Source of the DNA: Casp-actino8 sp039800005
Lineage (GTDB): Bacteria > Actinomycetota > Acidimicrobiia > Acidimicrobiales > Ilumatobacteraceae
Assembly (NCBI GenBank): GCA_039800005.1
Contig: JBDLRN010000064.1
Coordinates: 9,728-73,727 of the forward strand
DNA length: 64,000 bases
Direction of reading: 5' to 3'
Positions within the stretch are counted from its first letter, which is position 1. The number at the start of each line of letters is the position of its first letter. Of this stretch, positions 31,265-41,343 are shown one piece after another. The notes under the pieces were generated by a model. The model saw only the letters and a list, made by a program, of their open reading frames with translations, made no database searches and was not told the DNA's origin. Both the position numbers and the translations under genes were made by a program.

Positions 31265-32667
31265 GCGCGCAGGGCAGTTACGCACACGCACCGGGATTCT
31301 TCGTCGGTGATCGGCCACGGATCGTCACCTCGCGGTTCGAATACGAGGACTCGCACACCCTCGAGCGTTACCTCGCCACCGATGGCTATCAGGGATTGCG
31401 ACGAGCCTTGGCGCGCCCGGCTTCCGAGATCCACGACGATGTCAAAGGCGCGACCGTTCTCGGACGCGGAGGCGCGGGATTCCCGGCCGGCACCAAGTGG
31501 GGCCTCACTCCGCAGGGCGTGTTTCCGCGTTACCTCGTCGTCAACGGTGACGAGAGCGAGCCGGGCACCTACAAGGACCGTCTGCTCATGGAGCGCGATC
31601 CTCATCAGCTCATCGAGGGTTGTCTGATCGCGTGTTACGCCGCGGGTCTGTCGCAGTGCTTCCTCTACATCCGTGGCGAGATGGCGCTGGCCCAAGAGCG
31701 CGTGGCCGCGGCTCTGAACGAGGCCTACGCCGCCGGTTACGTGGGCAAGAACGTGCTCGGCAGTCGCTTCTCGATCGACATCACTCTTCACTGGGGAGCC
31801 GGTGCCTACGTGGTCGGCGAAGAGACCGCTCTCATCGAGAGTCTCGAAGGCAACCGGGGTATGCCGCGTTTGAAGCCGCCGTACTTCCCGGCCGCCATCG
31901 GTCTCTACGGGCAGCCCACGATCGTCAACAACGTCGAGACTCTGGCCAACCTGCCCTGGATCGCGCGCAACGGTGTGGCGGCGTACACCGCCATCGGGAC
32001 CGCCACGTCGCCGGGCACTCGCATGGTCGCGGTGTCCGGACACGTGAATCGTCCCGGTGTGTACGAGATCGTCAACGGCACCACGACCTTCCGCGATCTG
32101 ATCTACGGCGACGAGTTCTGCGGCGGCATCCGCAACGGCAACGAACTGAAGGCTTTCGTCCCCGGTGGTGGATCGGCTCCGTGGTTCACACCCGAACAAC
32201 TCGACCTCCCGTTCGAAGCCAGCCAGATCGGACCAGCCGGGTCGATGCTCGGTTCGGGCGCCATCATGGTGATGGACCACACCACCGACATTCCGCGCGC
32301 CGCGCTCACCCTCACGCGTTTCTACGCCCACGAGTCGTGCGGCAAGTGCACCCCGTGCCGTGAAGGCGGCACGTGGCTCGAGCGCATCCTGTCGCGCATC
32401 GTCGACGGCAAGGGCACCGATGCCGACATCGAGCAACTGTTCGAAGTCGGCGAGTCGATCTGTCCCGGCGCCTTCCCGCACGCGTCGAGTTCCAAGCTCG
32501 GGCTGTCGGCCACTCCGTTCCCGTATCGCATGAACACGATCTGCTTCGTCGGACCGTCGGCATACGCGCCGATCCACTCGGCACTCACTCTCTTCCGTGA
32601 GGAATTCGAGTCACGGGTGACCAAACGCCATCGCATCCCTGTCACCGCATCCGGAGCGTCATCGTGA
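31261..32667 (+). CDS. nuoF: NADH-quinone oxidoreductase subunit F (cluster 1)
   Basis: This 468-residue NADH- and FMN-binding subunit has 'GRGGAGFPAGTKW' (NADH/FMN loop), 'VNGDESEPGTYKDR' (FMN) and the N3 [4Fe-4S] motif 'CGKCTPCREGG' followed later by the fourth Cys in 'ICPGAF'. The GTG start overlaps nuoE by 4 bp and places the N-terminus where homologues begin. Confidence 0.95.
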   Translation: MSAQGSYAHAPGFFVGDRPRIVTSRFEYEDSHTLERYLATDGYQGLRRALARPASEIHDDVKGATVLGRGGAGFPAGTKWGLTPQGVFPRYLVVNGDESEPGTYKDRLLMERDPHQLIEGCLIACYAAGLSQCFLYIRGEMALAQERVAAALNEAYAAGYVGKNVLGSRFSIDITLHWGAGAYVVGEETALIESLEGNRGMPRLKPPYFPAAIGLYGQPTIVNNVETLANLPWIARNGVAAYTAIGTATSPGTRMVAVSGHVNRPGVYEIVNGTTTFRDLIYGDEFCGGIRNGNELKAFVPGGGSAPWFTPEQLDLPFEASQIGPAGSMLGSGAIMVMDHTTDIPRAALTLTRFYAHESCGKCTPCREGGTWLERILSRIVDGKGTDADIEQLFEVGESICPGAFPHASSSKLGLSATPFPYRMNTICFVGPSAYAPIHSALTLFREEFESRVTKRHRIPVTASGASS

Positions 32668-35036
32668 GCACGACCGAAACCACTCCCGACGAGAATCTCC
32701 CGCCGGCCGACCCCAACGCGGTGCGCATCACGATCAACGGTCGTGAGGTCGAGGCGCGCAAGGGCGAGTGGATCATCGCCGCGGCCGATCGCAGTGGCGA
32801 CTACATCCCGCGCTTCTGCTACCACCCGCGCATGAACTCGGTCGGCATGTGCCGCCAGTGTCTCGTCGAAGTCGAAGGGCCTCGCGGTCCGATGATGGTG
32901 GTGTCGTGCATGACGCCGGTCGCCGACGGCCAGATCGTGCGCACCGACACGCCGCAGGTGAAGCGAGCTCACGAGGGAATCCTCGAGTTGTTGCTCGCCA
33001 ATCACCCACTCGACTGTCCGGTCTGCGACAAGGGCGGCGAGTGCCCACTTCAGGACCAGGCCTTCAGCCACGGGCCGGGGGAGAGTCGCTTCATCGAAGA
33101 GAAGCGACACTACGAGAAGCCGATTCCGATCTCCGATCTGGTGTTGCTCGATCGCGAGCGGTGCATTCTGTGCGATCGCTGCACGCGCTTCGCCGACGAG
33201 GTCGCCGGCGACGCTCTCATTCATTTCACGTCCCGCGGCAACAACACCCAGGTTCTCACGTTCCCCGACGAGCCGTTCAGCAGCTACTTCTCCGGCAACA
33301 CGGTGCAGATCTGCCCGGTGGGTGCGCTCACTGCGAAGCCCTACCGCTTCAAGGCTCGTCCCTGGGACCTCGACAAGACCGAGAGCACCTGCACCACGTG
33401 TTCGGTCGGCTGTCGCATCACCGTCGAGTCGAGCCGCGATCAATTGCTCCGCTACCAAGGCGTCGACAGTGATCCGGTCAACTGGAGTTGGCTGTGCGAC
33501 AAGGGTCGCTTCAACTTCGAAGCCGTCGAATCAGTCGATCGTCTCGGCGAACCACTGGTGTCACGGGACGGAACGCTCACTCCGGTGTCGTGGAGTGTGG
33601 CGATGCGTCAGGCTGCTGCTCTGGTGTCGGCCGCCATCGCCGAAGGCGGTGCCTCGAGTGTGGCGATTCTCGGCGGTGCTCGTGGTACCAACGAGGACGC
33701 TTTTGCGTGGGCGTCGTTCGCCCGTTCCCTCGGCGTCACGCTCACCGACGCGCAACTCGCCGACGGCCTGCCGGCCTCGGTGTTCGGCTACCCGCAGGCC
33801 ACGATCGACGAAGCGGCCTCGGCCAAGACGGTCATCCTCCTCGGACCCGACCTGAAAGAAGAGCTTCCTGTGCTGCATCTGCGTCTGCGCGATGCGGCGG
33901 AGAAGAAGCGTTCGCGTCTCGTCGAGTTGTCGCCCAAGGAGACCGGCCTCACTCGGTACGCCTGGAACAGCCATCTGTACGAACCCGGACATCAGGTGGA
34001 CGCGGTCGACGCGTTGCTCGACGATCCGAAAGTCGCCGCGCAGATCGCTTCGGGTTCGGTCGTCGTAGTGGTGGGTCGGGCCAATCTGGCCGAAGCACCC
34101 GAATTCACCATGGCCGCCCTGCAGCGTCTCACCAGTCGTGTGCCCGACGCCAAAGTTCTTCCCGTGTTGCGTCGAGGAAATGTGCGCGGCGCGATCCACG
34201 CCGGTCTCTCGAGTTCCGATGCGGTCGGTGTCCTTCAGGCGGCGACCGAAGGTCGAGTCAACTGTCTGATCCTCGTCGGTGCCGATCCGATCGCCGACGT
34301 GCCCGACTCCGATCTGGCTCGACGCGCCATGGCAGCCGTACCGCGTCTCATCAGCGTCGACACCTTCATGACAGCGTCGAATCAGAATGCCGACGTGATC
34401 CTGCCGGCGGCAGCCTTCGCCGAGAAGGACGGCACGACCACCAATCTCGAAGGTCGCGTCACGCAGTTGGCGCGCAAGGTCACGGTGCACGGCACCGCTC
34501 GCCCCGACTGGATGATCGCGGTCGAACTGGCCGATGTGTCGGGTGCCGAACTGCCGATCGGCTCGGTGCACGAGGTGCACGACGCCATGGTGCGTTCGGT
34601 GCCGGAGTTCGCCCCGGTGTCGCGCGATGCATTGCGCGAACGTCCCGACGGCATCCTGGTGGCGGCATCCCGCGAAAGCCGTCACGAAATTGCCACCAGA
34701 ACGCCCAACGAGCGGGCGGGGTTCGCCTATCGGTTGGTGGTCAGCCGCAAGTTGTACGACGGCGGTCGCAACGTCGAGAAGTCGCCGTCGCTCGCCGGTC
34801 TCGCCACTGGAGCGGCTCTGCACCTCCACCCACTCGACCTCGATCGCCTCGGCGCACCCGAAGGGGCACAGGTCAAGGTGATCAGTGATCGCACGTCCAT
34901 CGTCATGAAGGTCGTGTCCGATCCTTCGGTTCAGCGCAACACGGCGTGGGCCCCGTGGAACCAGCCCGGTGCCAACATCGGTGAACTCATCGATGCCACG
35001 CGACCGGTGAACGACGTGCGAGTGGAGACGCTCTGA
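32664..35036 (+). CDS. nuoG: NADH-quinone oxidoreductase subunit G (cluster 1)
   Basis: A 790-residue, multi-cluster subunit. Ligand sets in order are the [2Fe-2S] site (CYHPRMNSVGMCRQC then SCMTP), the His/Cys N5 site (HPLDCPVCDKGGECPLQD), N4 (CILCDRC with CPVGAL) and the extra N7-type set (CTTCSVGC) opening the molybdopterin-oxidoreductase-like domain. That domain carries no evident metal cofactor. The length is typical of actinobacterial NuoG. Confidence 0.94.
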   Translation: MSTTETTPDENLPPADPNAVRITINGREVEARKGEWIIAAADRSGDYIPRFCYHPRMNSVGMCRQCLVEVEGPRGPMMVVSCMTPVADGQIVRTDTPQVKRAHEGILELLLANHPLDCPVCDKGGECPLQDQAFSHGPGESRFIEEKRHYEKPIPISDLVLLDRERCILCDRCTRFADEVAGDALIHFTSRGNNTQVLTFPDEPFSSYFSGNTVQICPVGALTAKPYRFKARPWDLDKTESTCTTCSVGCRITVESSRDQLLRYQGVDSDPVNWSWLCDKGRFNFEAVESVDRLGEPLVSRDGTLTPVSWSVAMRQAAALVSAAIAEGGASSVAILGGARGTNEDAFAWASFARSLGVTLTDAQLADGLPASVFGYPQATIDEAASAKTVILLGPDLKEELPVLHLRLRDAAEKKRSRLVELSPKETGLTRYAWNSHLYEPGHQVDAVDALLDDPKVAAQIASGSVVVVVGRANLAEAPEFTMAALQRLTSRVPDAKVLPVLRRGNVRGAIHAGLSSSDAVGVLQAATEGRVNCLILVGADPIADVPDSDLARRAMAAVPRLISVDTFMTASNQNADVILPAAAFAEKDGTTTNLEGRVTQLARKVTVHGTARPDWMIAVELADVSGAELPIGSVHEVHDAMVRSVPEFAPVSRDALRERPDGILVAASRESRHEIATRTPNERAGFAYRLVVSRKLYDGGRNVEKSPSLAGLATGAALHLHPLDLDRLGAPEGAQVKVISDRTSIVMKVVSDPSVQRNTAWAPWNQPGANIGELIDATRPVNDVRVETL

Positions 35037-36244
35037 TGACTCGAATCCTCGCTCTCGATCCGATCGCGATCGGCGACCTCGTGTGGACGCCGCTTCTCAT
35101 CATCCTCCTGAAGGTCGTCGGCATCTTCGTCGTCGGCCTCGTCGTCACCATGTTCATGGTGTGGTTCGAGCGCAAGGCCATCGCTGGGATGCAGAACCGC
35201 ATCGGTCCGAACAAGGCCGGCCCGTTCGGACTCCTTCAGACCCTCGCCGACGGCATCAAGCTCTTCTTCAAGGAAGATCTGATTCCCGATCGCGCCGATC
35301 GTTTCGTCTTCAAGTTGGCGCCGTACCTCGCGTTCGTGCCGGCCTTTCTCGTGTGGGCGGTCATCCCGCTCGGCGGCGATTTCTCCGACGGCAAGGACGG
35401 CCTCGTGACCTGGTTCGGCGAGACCACACGGGTGCAGCTCGCCGATCCGCCGATCGGCATCCTGCTCGTGCTCGCCATGTCGTCGATCGCGGTGTACGGC
35501 ATCATGCTCGCCGGCTGGTCGAGCGGCTCGAAGTACCCGCTGCTCGGTTCGGTGCGCGCGTCGGCGCAGATGGTGTCGTACGAAGCGGCGCTCGGGCTGA
35601 GTCTCGGCACGGTTCTCCTCCTCGCCGGCACGCTGTCCACCAGTGGCATCGTCGCCAATCAGGATCGGTTCCTCGACTGGCACGTGGTGTCGACTGGCGT
35701 CGTGCCCTTCGTGATCTTCCTCATGGCGGCCACCGCCGAACTGAATCGCCCTCCCTTCGACCTCGTCGAAGCCGAACAGGAACTCGTGGGCGGCTTCAAC
35801 ACCGAGTACTCCAGCATCCGCTTCGGCCTCTTCTTCCTCGCTGAATTCATGAATGCGGTCACCATGAGCGGCATCATCGTCACGCTGTTCTGGGGCGGCC
35901 CGCAGGGACTGTTCGACATCCCGGTGATCCCGGGTGCGATCGAAGGCACCGTCTGGTTCATCGCCAAGACCCTCGTGTTCCTCTATGTGTACGTGTGGTT
36001 CCGCGCCACGTTGCCACGGTTCCGCTACGACCAGCTCATGGATCTCGGCTGGAAGATTCTCATCCCAGCCGCGCTCGGCTGGTTCTTGTTGATGGCGGCT
36101 TTGCGACTCGGCCGCGACCAGGACTGGAACGCCGTCGCGGTGGCGGTGGTGGCGGCGGTCGTTCTGATCGCTTGCGCAGGCTTGATCGCGGCCGCCATGA
36201 AGGTGAGTCGAAGCAATCGCGAGCGGGAAGGGGCGATGTTCTGA
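35036..36244 (+). CDS. nuoH: NADH-quinone oxidoreductase subunit H (cluster 1)
   Basis: This 402-residue, eight-span or more subunit forms the quinone tunnel: 'ERKAIAGMQNRIGPNKAGPFG', 'AELNRPPFDLVEAEQELVGGFNTEYSS' (quoted in parts) and 'FRATLPRFRYDQLM'. It has an extra C-terminal hydrophobic helix and a basic tail. The ATG shares its A with the nuoG stop. Confidence 0.95.
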   Translation: MTRILALDPIAIGDLVWTPLLIILLKVVGIFVVGLVVTMFMVWFERKAIAGMQNRIGPNKAGPFGLLQTLADGIKLFFKEDLIPDRADRFVFKLAPYLAFVPAFLVWAVIPLGGDFSDGKDGLVTWFGETTRVQLADPPIGILLVLAMSSIAVYGIMLAGWSSGSKYPLLGSVRASAQMVSYEAALGLSLGTVLLLAGTLSTSGIVANQDRFLDWHVVSTGVVPFVIFLMAATAELNRPPFDLVEAEQELVGGFNTEYSSIRFGLFFLAEFMNAVTMSGIIVTLFWGGPQGLFDIPVIPGAIEGTVWFIAKTLVFLYVYVWFRATLPRFRYDQLMDLGWKILIPAALGWFLLMAALRLGRDQDWNAVAVAVVAAVVLIACAGLIAAAMKVSRSNREREGAMF

Positions 36245-36933
36245 TGGGCTACCTCGGAGGATTCCTCGTCTCGATCAGCCAGGTCGGTCGTCGCAACAAG
36301 ATGACCCGCGAATATTCGGGTGGTCGAGAGTTCAAGAAGGGCAAGCCGCATCGCGACGAGAAGGCCCCCAAGCCGGAGCGTCTGCACGGTCGTCACGTTC
36401 TCAATCGGTACGAGGACGGGATGGAGAAGTGCATCGGCTGCGAACTCTGCGCCGGTGTGTGCCCGGCCAAGTGCATCTACGTGCGCGGGGCCGACAACGA
36501 TCCCGAGAACCCCACCTCGCCTGGGGAGCGTTTCGGGTTCGTCTACGAGATCAACTACTTGCGGTGCATCCACTGCGACCTGTGCGTGGAAGCCTGCCCC
36601 ACCGAAGCCATCACGGAATCGAAGTTGTTCGAGTTCTCGTTCACCAATCGACGCGACGCGATCTACACCAAGACCGAACTTCTCGTGGGCGACGATGGAA
36701 AGCCGCAGCACATGCCGTGGGAGGACTGGCGCGACGGCGAAGACCTGCACACGTCGGGTTGGGTGCGTGCCACGGCGCCGTCGGGCGATGCGACGTTCGA
36801 GGGAGTCGTGGGCTGGAGCGGTGAGCTCGGCTACGGTGTTCGCGCCCCCGAACCGGCGCAGGCCGAGCGTGACCGGGCCGACAACGACCCCGCCGAGAAC
36901 GACCCCGCCGAGAACGACAAGGAGCGCTCGTGA
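36244..36933 (+). CDS. nuoI: NADH-quinone oxidoreductase subunit I (cluster 1)
   Basis: This 229-residue subunit has two [4Fe-4S] motifs (CIGCELCAGVCP near 63 and CIHCDLCVEACP near 109) that carry electrons to NuoB. The C-terminus ends in an acidic tail with a repeated NDPAE unit. The ATG overlaps the nuoH stop (TGATG). Confidence 0.94.
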   Translation: MGYLGGFLVSISQVGRRNKMTREYSGGREFKKGKPHRDEKAPKPERLHGRHVLNRYEDGMEKCIGCELCAGVCPAKCIYVRGADNDPENPTSPGERFGFVYEINYLRCIHCDLCVEACPTEAITESKLFEFSFTNRRDAIYTKTELLVGDDGKPQHMPWEDWRDGEDLHTSGWVRATAPSGDATFEGVVGWSGELGYGVRAPEPAQAERDRADNDPAENDPAENDKERS

Positions 36934-37478
36934 TGGAACTCGTCGTCTTCGTCCTGGCGGCGGCGATGATCCTCGTCGGGGCGATCGGCGTGATCGTGCG
37001 CAGCAATCCGGTGCACGCCGCGCTGAGTCTCGTCCTCACCTTGTTCGGCATCGCGGTGCTCTTCGTCGCCCAAGAGGCTCATTTCCTCGCTGCCGTGCAG
37101 GTGATCGTCTACGCCGGCGCCATCGTCGTTCTGTTCCTGTTCGTGATCATGCTCCTCGGCGTCGACCGCACCGAGGACATCAAGATCGAGCCGTTCCGTG
37201 TCCAGCGTCCGTTGGCCGCCGTGGTCGGCCTCGGTGTGGTCGGCCTGGTCGTCGCGTCGGTGTCGGCGTCGCGTGACGCCATCGGCACGGGAACCGGTGC
37301 CGGTCTCGACATCCCCACCGTCACCGGCGACAACGACTCCAACATTCGTCAGATCGCCCGCAGCGTCTTCACCGATTACGTCGCGGCCTTCGAACTCACC
37401 TCGGTGCTGCTCGTGGTGGCCGTGGTCGGAACGGTGATGTTGACCCGCCGGATCAAGAGCGGAAAGGGTCGCTCGTGA
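36933..37478 (+). CDS. nuoJ: NADH-quinone oxidoreductase subunit J (cluster 1)
   Basis: This 181-residue, five-span subunit has 'VRSNPVHAALSLVL' and 'LAAVQVIVYAGAIVVLFLFV' as family marks. The start is ATG 36933 (8 nt after GGAG); GTG 36930 is equally in frame and gives a GTGA overlap with nuoI. Confidence 0.93.
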   Translation: MELVVFVLAAAMILVGAIGVIVRSNPVHAALSLVLTLFGIAVLFVAQEAHFLAAVQVIVYAGAIVVLFLFVIMLLGVDRTEDIKIEPFRVQRPLAAVVGLGVVGLVVASVSASRDAIGTGTGAGLDIPTVTGDNDSNIRQIARSVFTDYVAAFELTSVLLVVAVVGTVMLTRRIKSGKGRS

Positions 37479-37801
37479 ACCCCCTTCTGTCTGCCGCCAC
37501 ACCCACGACCACCTGGTACCTCGTACTGGCCGCCGTTCTGTTCGGTATCGGAGCAGTCGGTGTGCTCGTGCGTCGGAATCCCCTCGTCATGTTCATGTGC
37601 ATCGAACTGATGCTCAACGCCGTGAACCTGAGCTTCGTGGCCCTGGCCAAGCGCCTGGGCGACATCGGAGGTCAGACCACCGTGTTCTTCGTGATGGTCG
37701 TGGCGGCCGCCGAAGTCGTGGTCGGTCTCGGCATCATCGTGTCCATCATGCGACGGCGCCCCGGAGCGACCGCCGACGACATCGCGGCGCTGAAGGGCTG
37801 A
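37475..37801 (+). CDS. nuoK: NADH-quinone oxidoreductase subunit K (cluster 1)
   Basis: This 108-residue, three-span subunit has 'VRRNPLVMFMCIELMLNAVNL', containing the buried Glu of the proton channel, and 'VVAAAEVVVGLGIIV' with the second Glu. The GTG overlaps nuoJ. Confidence 0.94.
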   Translation: MNPLLSAATPTTTWYLVLAAVLFGIGAVGVLVRRNPLVMFMCIELMLNAVNLSFVALAKRLGDIGGQTTVFFVMVVAAAEVVVGLGIIVSIMRRRPGATADDIAALKG

Positions 37802-37804
37802 CCC

Positions 37805-39718
37805 ATGCTCGATCTCATCTGGCTCGTTCCTGCCCTGCCGCTGGCCGGCTTCGTGATCATTCTCCTCTTCGGCCGACTCCTCGGTGAACCCAAGGCTGGT
37901 TTCCTCGCCACGGCGATGGTCGGCGGATCGTTCGCCGTCACGGCCGGAGTCTTCTTCGACCTGCTCTCGCGCCCCGAAGCCGAACGTGCTCATGTCGAGA
38001 AGCTCTTCACCTGGATGCCGGTCGGGTCGCTGCAGGTCGACTTGGCCTTCCTCGCCGATCCTCTGAGCATCACGATGGCCCTCTTCGTCACGGGAATCGG
38101 TTCGCTCATCCACCTCTACGCCATCGGCTACATGCACGGTGACCCGAAGTTCTCGAAGTTCTTCCTGTACCTCAACCTTTTCGTCTTCTCGATGTTGATG
38201 TTGGTGCTCGGCGAGAACCTGCTCGTCACCTTCCTCGGTTGGGAAGGTGTGGGTGCCTGCTCGTACTTCCTCATCTCGTTCTGGCACACGCGTGAGAGTG
38301 CGGCCACGGCCGGCAAGAAGGCCTTCGTCACCAACCGTGTCGGCGACTGGGGCGTCATGATGGCCATGTTCCTGGCCTTCGGTGCGGCCGGCACGCTCAG
38401 CTATTCCGGTATCAACCACGCCGCCGAAGAGGGAATCATCTCGGGTGTCACCGCCACGGCGATCGGCCTCATGCTGTTCGTCGGCGCGGCCGGCAAGAGC
38501 GCGCAGTTGCCGTTGTACGTGTGGTTGCCCGACGCCATGGAAGGCCCCACCCCGGTGTCGGCGCTCATCCACGCCGCCACCATGGTCACCGCGGGTGTGT
38601 TCCTCATGACCCGCGTCAATCCGGTGCTGGAAGTCGCCTACGACTGGGCGCCCACCATCATCGCGATCGTCGGTGTCGCCACCGCCTTGTTCGCCGCGAC
38701 CATCGCGGTCGCGCAGAACGACATCAAGAAGGTGCTGGCGTACTCGACCGTGAGCCAGTTGGGCTTCATGTTCCTCGCCGTCGGCTCGGGTGCCTACGTG
38801 GCCGCCATCTTCCACATGGTGACCCACGCCTTCTTCAAAGCGCTGCTGTTCCTCGGTTCGGGTTCGGTCATCCACGGCATGCACCACGAACAGGACATGC
38901 GCAAGATGGGGGCGTTGCGGGTACTCATGCCGGTCACTGCGTTCACCTTCATCATCGGTTGGCTCGCCATCGCCGGCGTGCCGCCGTTCGCCGGGTTCTG
39001 GAGCAAGGACGAGATTCTCCTCTATGCGTTCGCCGAGAGCCCGATCCTCTATGCGGTCGGAATGGTCACCGCGTTGCTCACCGCCTACTACATGACGCGT
39101 CAGGTGATCATGGTGTTCTTCGGCGAGGCCCGTTGGAACGATCACAGCGAGGAGCACGGCGCGCACGGCGACTTCAAGCCCCACGAGAGCCCGGTCGTCA
39201 TGTTGATCCCGCTCGTCGTCCTGGCCGGTCTGTCGGTCGTCGGTGGGGCGATGCAATTGCCGTTCAGCAAGGATCTGCACTTCCTCGAGGAGTGGTTGCA
39301 TCCGGTGGTCGAATTCGGCGAGGCCGACATCAAGGGCACCTGGGCCTACGACAACAAGTACGTCTTGCTCGGCGTGGCCGTGGTGGTGGCGTTGGTCGGC
39401 ATCGCCGTGTCGGTCGCCGTCTACGCCAGGAAGAAGATCGCCGCCGTCGAGCCGAAGCTGCTCGCCGACGGCTGGTACTACGACTCGGCCATCGCGCGCT
39501 TCATGGGCGGCCCGGGTCGCAAGGCGTTCGACGGTGTCGCTTGGGTCGACCGCAACGTGGTCGACGGTGCGGTCAACGGTGTGGGTCGCGTCGTGCAGGT
39601 GGCCGGTGGCACCTTGCGTCGTGGTCAGACCGGCGCGGTGCGTAACTACGCGGCGTTCATCGGTGTGGCGGTGGTCGCCTTGCTGGTCTGGTTCTTCGTG
39701 CGAGGGGTGGTGCTCTGA
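37805..39718 (+). CDS. nuoL: NADH-quinone oxidoreductase subunit L (cluster 1)
   Basis: This 637-residue antiporter-like pump subunit has 'LGWEGVGACSYFLI', 'GKSAQLPLYVWLPDAMEGPTPVSALIHAATMV' in the core (quoted as parts) and 'YSTVSQLGFMFLAVG'. The lateral helix and a final span close the protein. The loop near residues 445-460 has several His (HSEEHGAHGDFKPHE), much less than in cluster 2. Confidence 0.95.
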   Translation: MLDLIWLVPALPLAGFVIILLFGRLLGEPKAGFLATAMVGGSFAVTAGVFFDLLSRPEAERAHVEKLFTWMPVGSLQVDLAFLADPLSITMALFVTGIGSLIHLYAIGYMHGDPKFSKFFLYLNLFVFSMLMLVLGENLLVTFLGWEGVGACSYFLISFWHTRESAATAGKKAFVTNRVGDWGVMMAMFLAFGAAGTLSYSGINHAAEEGIISGVTATAIGLMLFVGAAGKSAQLPLYVWLPDAMEGPTPVSALIHAATMVTAGVFLMTRVNPVLEVAYDWAPTIIAIVGVATALFAATIAVAQNDIKKVLAYSTVSQLGFMFLAVGSGAYVAAIFHMVTHAFFKALLFLGSGSVIHGMHHEQDMRKMGALRVLMPVTAFTFIIGWLAIAGVPPFAGFWSKDEILLYAFAESPILYAVGMVTALLTAYYMTRQVIMVFFGEARWNDHSEEHGAHGDFKPHESPVVMLIPLVVLAGLSVVGGAMQLPFSKDLHFLEEWLHPVVEFGEADIKGTWAYDNKYVLLGVAVVVALVGIAVSVAVYARKKIAAVEPKLLADGWYYDSAIARFMGGPGRKAFDGVAWVDRNVVDGAVNGVGRVVQVAGGTLRRGQTGAVRNYAAFIGVAVVALLVWFFVRGVVL

Positions 39719-41343
39719 TGTCGCTACTCGCTTCCGGAACCGGTGAAGCCCTCTCGTTCCCCATCCTGACCGCGCTCGTGCTGGTCCCGCTGATCGGTGC
39801 GATCGCCACTCTCTTCACGACAGCGCGTCGTCCCGAGATCACCAAGATGGTGGCTCTCTTCTCATCGGTGGTCACCGGCGGAATGAGCCTGTGGTTGCTC
39901 GCGTCGTTCGAGACCGGTGACGCCGGATTCCAGTTCGTGTCGAAGCACGAGTGGATCCAGTCGTGGGGGATCGGTTGGCATCTCGGTGTCGACGGGATCT
40001 CGCTGTTCCTCGTCGTGCTCACCGGAGTGCTGTTCCCGCTCGCCATCGTCGGCTGCGATCCACATCACGACGAGAAGCCCTACTTGGCCTGGATCCTGAT
40101 GCTCGAGGCCGGAGTCATGGGTTCGTTCCTGAGCCTCGACCTCGTCCTGTTCTTCCTCTTCTTCGAGATCGTGCTCGTGCCCATGTACTTCCTCATCGGT
40201 CGTTGGGGTTACGACCAGCGCGTGTACGCCGCCACCAAGTTCTTCCTGTACACGATGGTGGGTTCGGCGTTCATGTTGGTGGGCATCGTCACCACGGCTC
40301 TGCTGGCATCGGACCAGCTCGGCGGAGTCACGTTCGATCTGGTCGAGATCGCCGAGGGCGCCAACTTCGCGGCGAGCACCGGTCGTTGGCTGTTCTTCGC
40401 CTTTGCCATCGCCTTCGCCGTGAAGGTTCCGCTCTTCCCATTGCACACGTGGTTGCCCGATGCGCACACTCAGGCCCCGACGGCCGGTTCGGTCATCTTG
40501 GCCGGTGTATTGCTGAAGCTCGGCACCTACGGCCTGGTGCGCTTCGGCGTGTACTTGTTCCCCGAGGCCGCCGTGTGGAGCCGCGAGTTGTTCCTCACTC
40601 TCGCCGTGATCGGCATTCTCTGGGGAGCGATCGCCGCGACCATGCAGACCGATCTGAAGCGACTGGTCGCCTATTCGTCGGTGGCTCACCTCGGTTTCAT
40701 CGTGCTCGGTACGTTCGCCTTCACCACCGAAGCCATCAGCGGCGGGGTGATGCAGATGGTCAACCATGGTGTGTCGACCGGTGCACTCTTCCTCCTGGTC
40801 GGCATGATCTACGAACGACGCCACACGCGGGCCATCGCCGAGTTGAAGGGCCTGCAGAAGGTCGCGCCGATCTTCGCCGCCGCGTTCATGGTCGTGATGC
40901 TCTCGAGCATCGGTGTTCCCGGCCTCAACGGTTTCGTGGGCGAGTTCCTGGTCCTCATCGGGAGCTTCTCGACCGCTCGCTGGTGGGTCGTGATCGGCAC
41001 GGTCGGTGTGATCCTCGCCGCGCTCTATCTGCTCTGGGCCTACCAGCGGGTCTTCCACGGTGAGCCCGACGAGGCCAACTCGTCGTTCCGCGAGTTGCGC
41101 CTGCGAGAGGGTGCAGTGCTCTTGCCCTTCATCGGCCTCATCGTGTTCTGCGGTCTCTACCCCAAGCCCATGCTCGATCGCATCGAGCCGAGTGTGAAGG
41201 TTCTGCTCGAACGGGTGGAGGAACGGACAGGCTTCCAGACGTCGACCGGTGATCACTCCCACGGCGACATGCATGGCGATTCCGACGACGAGTCCCACGG
41301 CGAGTCCCACGACGAGTCCGACAACGAGAAGGGTGAAGGCTGA
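39718..41343 (+). CDS. nuoM: NADH-quinone oxidoreductase subunit M (cluster 1)
   Basis: This 541-residue antiporter-like subunit has 'LFFLFFEIVLVPMYFLIG', 'FPLHTWLPDAHTQAPTAGS' and 'YSSVAHLGFIVLG'. It ends in a His/Asp/Glu/Ser-rich tail of about 30 residues with no family counterpart. Confidence 0.95.
   Translation: MSLLASGTGEALSFPILTALVLVPLIGAIATLFTTARRPEITKMVALFSSVVTGGMSLWLLASFETGDAGFQFVSKHEWIQSWGIGWHLGVDGISLFLVVLTGVLFPLAIVGCDPHHDEKPYLAWILMLEAGVMGSFLSLDLVLFFLFFEIVLVPMYFLIGRWGYDQRVYAATKFFLYTMVGSAFMLVGIVTTALLASDQLGGVTFDLVEIAEGANFAASTGRWLFFAFAIAFAVKVPLFPLHTWLPDAHTQAPTAGSVILAGVLLKLGTYGLVRFGVYLFPEAAVWSRELFLTLAVIGILWGAIAATMQTDLKRLVAYSSVAHLGFIVLGTFAFTTEAISGGVMQMVNHGVSTGALFLLVGMIYERRHTRAIAELKGLQKVAPIFAAAFMVVMLSSIGVPGLNGFVGEFLVLIGSFSTARWWVVIGTVGVILAALYLLWAYQRVFHGEPDEANSSFRELRLREGAVLLPFIGLIVFCGLYPKPMLDRIEPSVKVLLERVEERTGFQTSTGDHSHGDMHGDSDDESHGESHDESDNEKGEG

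Noticed and set aside
37376..39301. Open frame of 641 codons on the minus strand opposite nuoK/nuoL
   Set aside because: Charged, repetitive composition and complete overlap with conserved nuo genes mark it as a shadow. The same holds for similar frames opposite nuoM, nuoN and nuoD.
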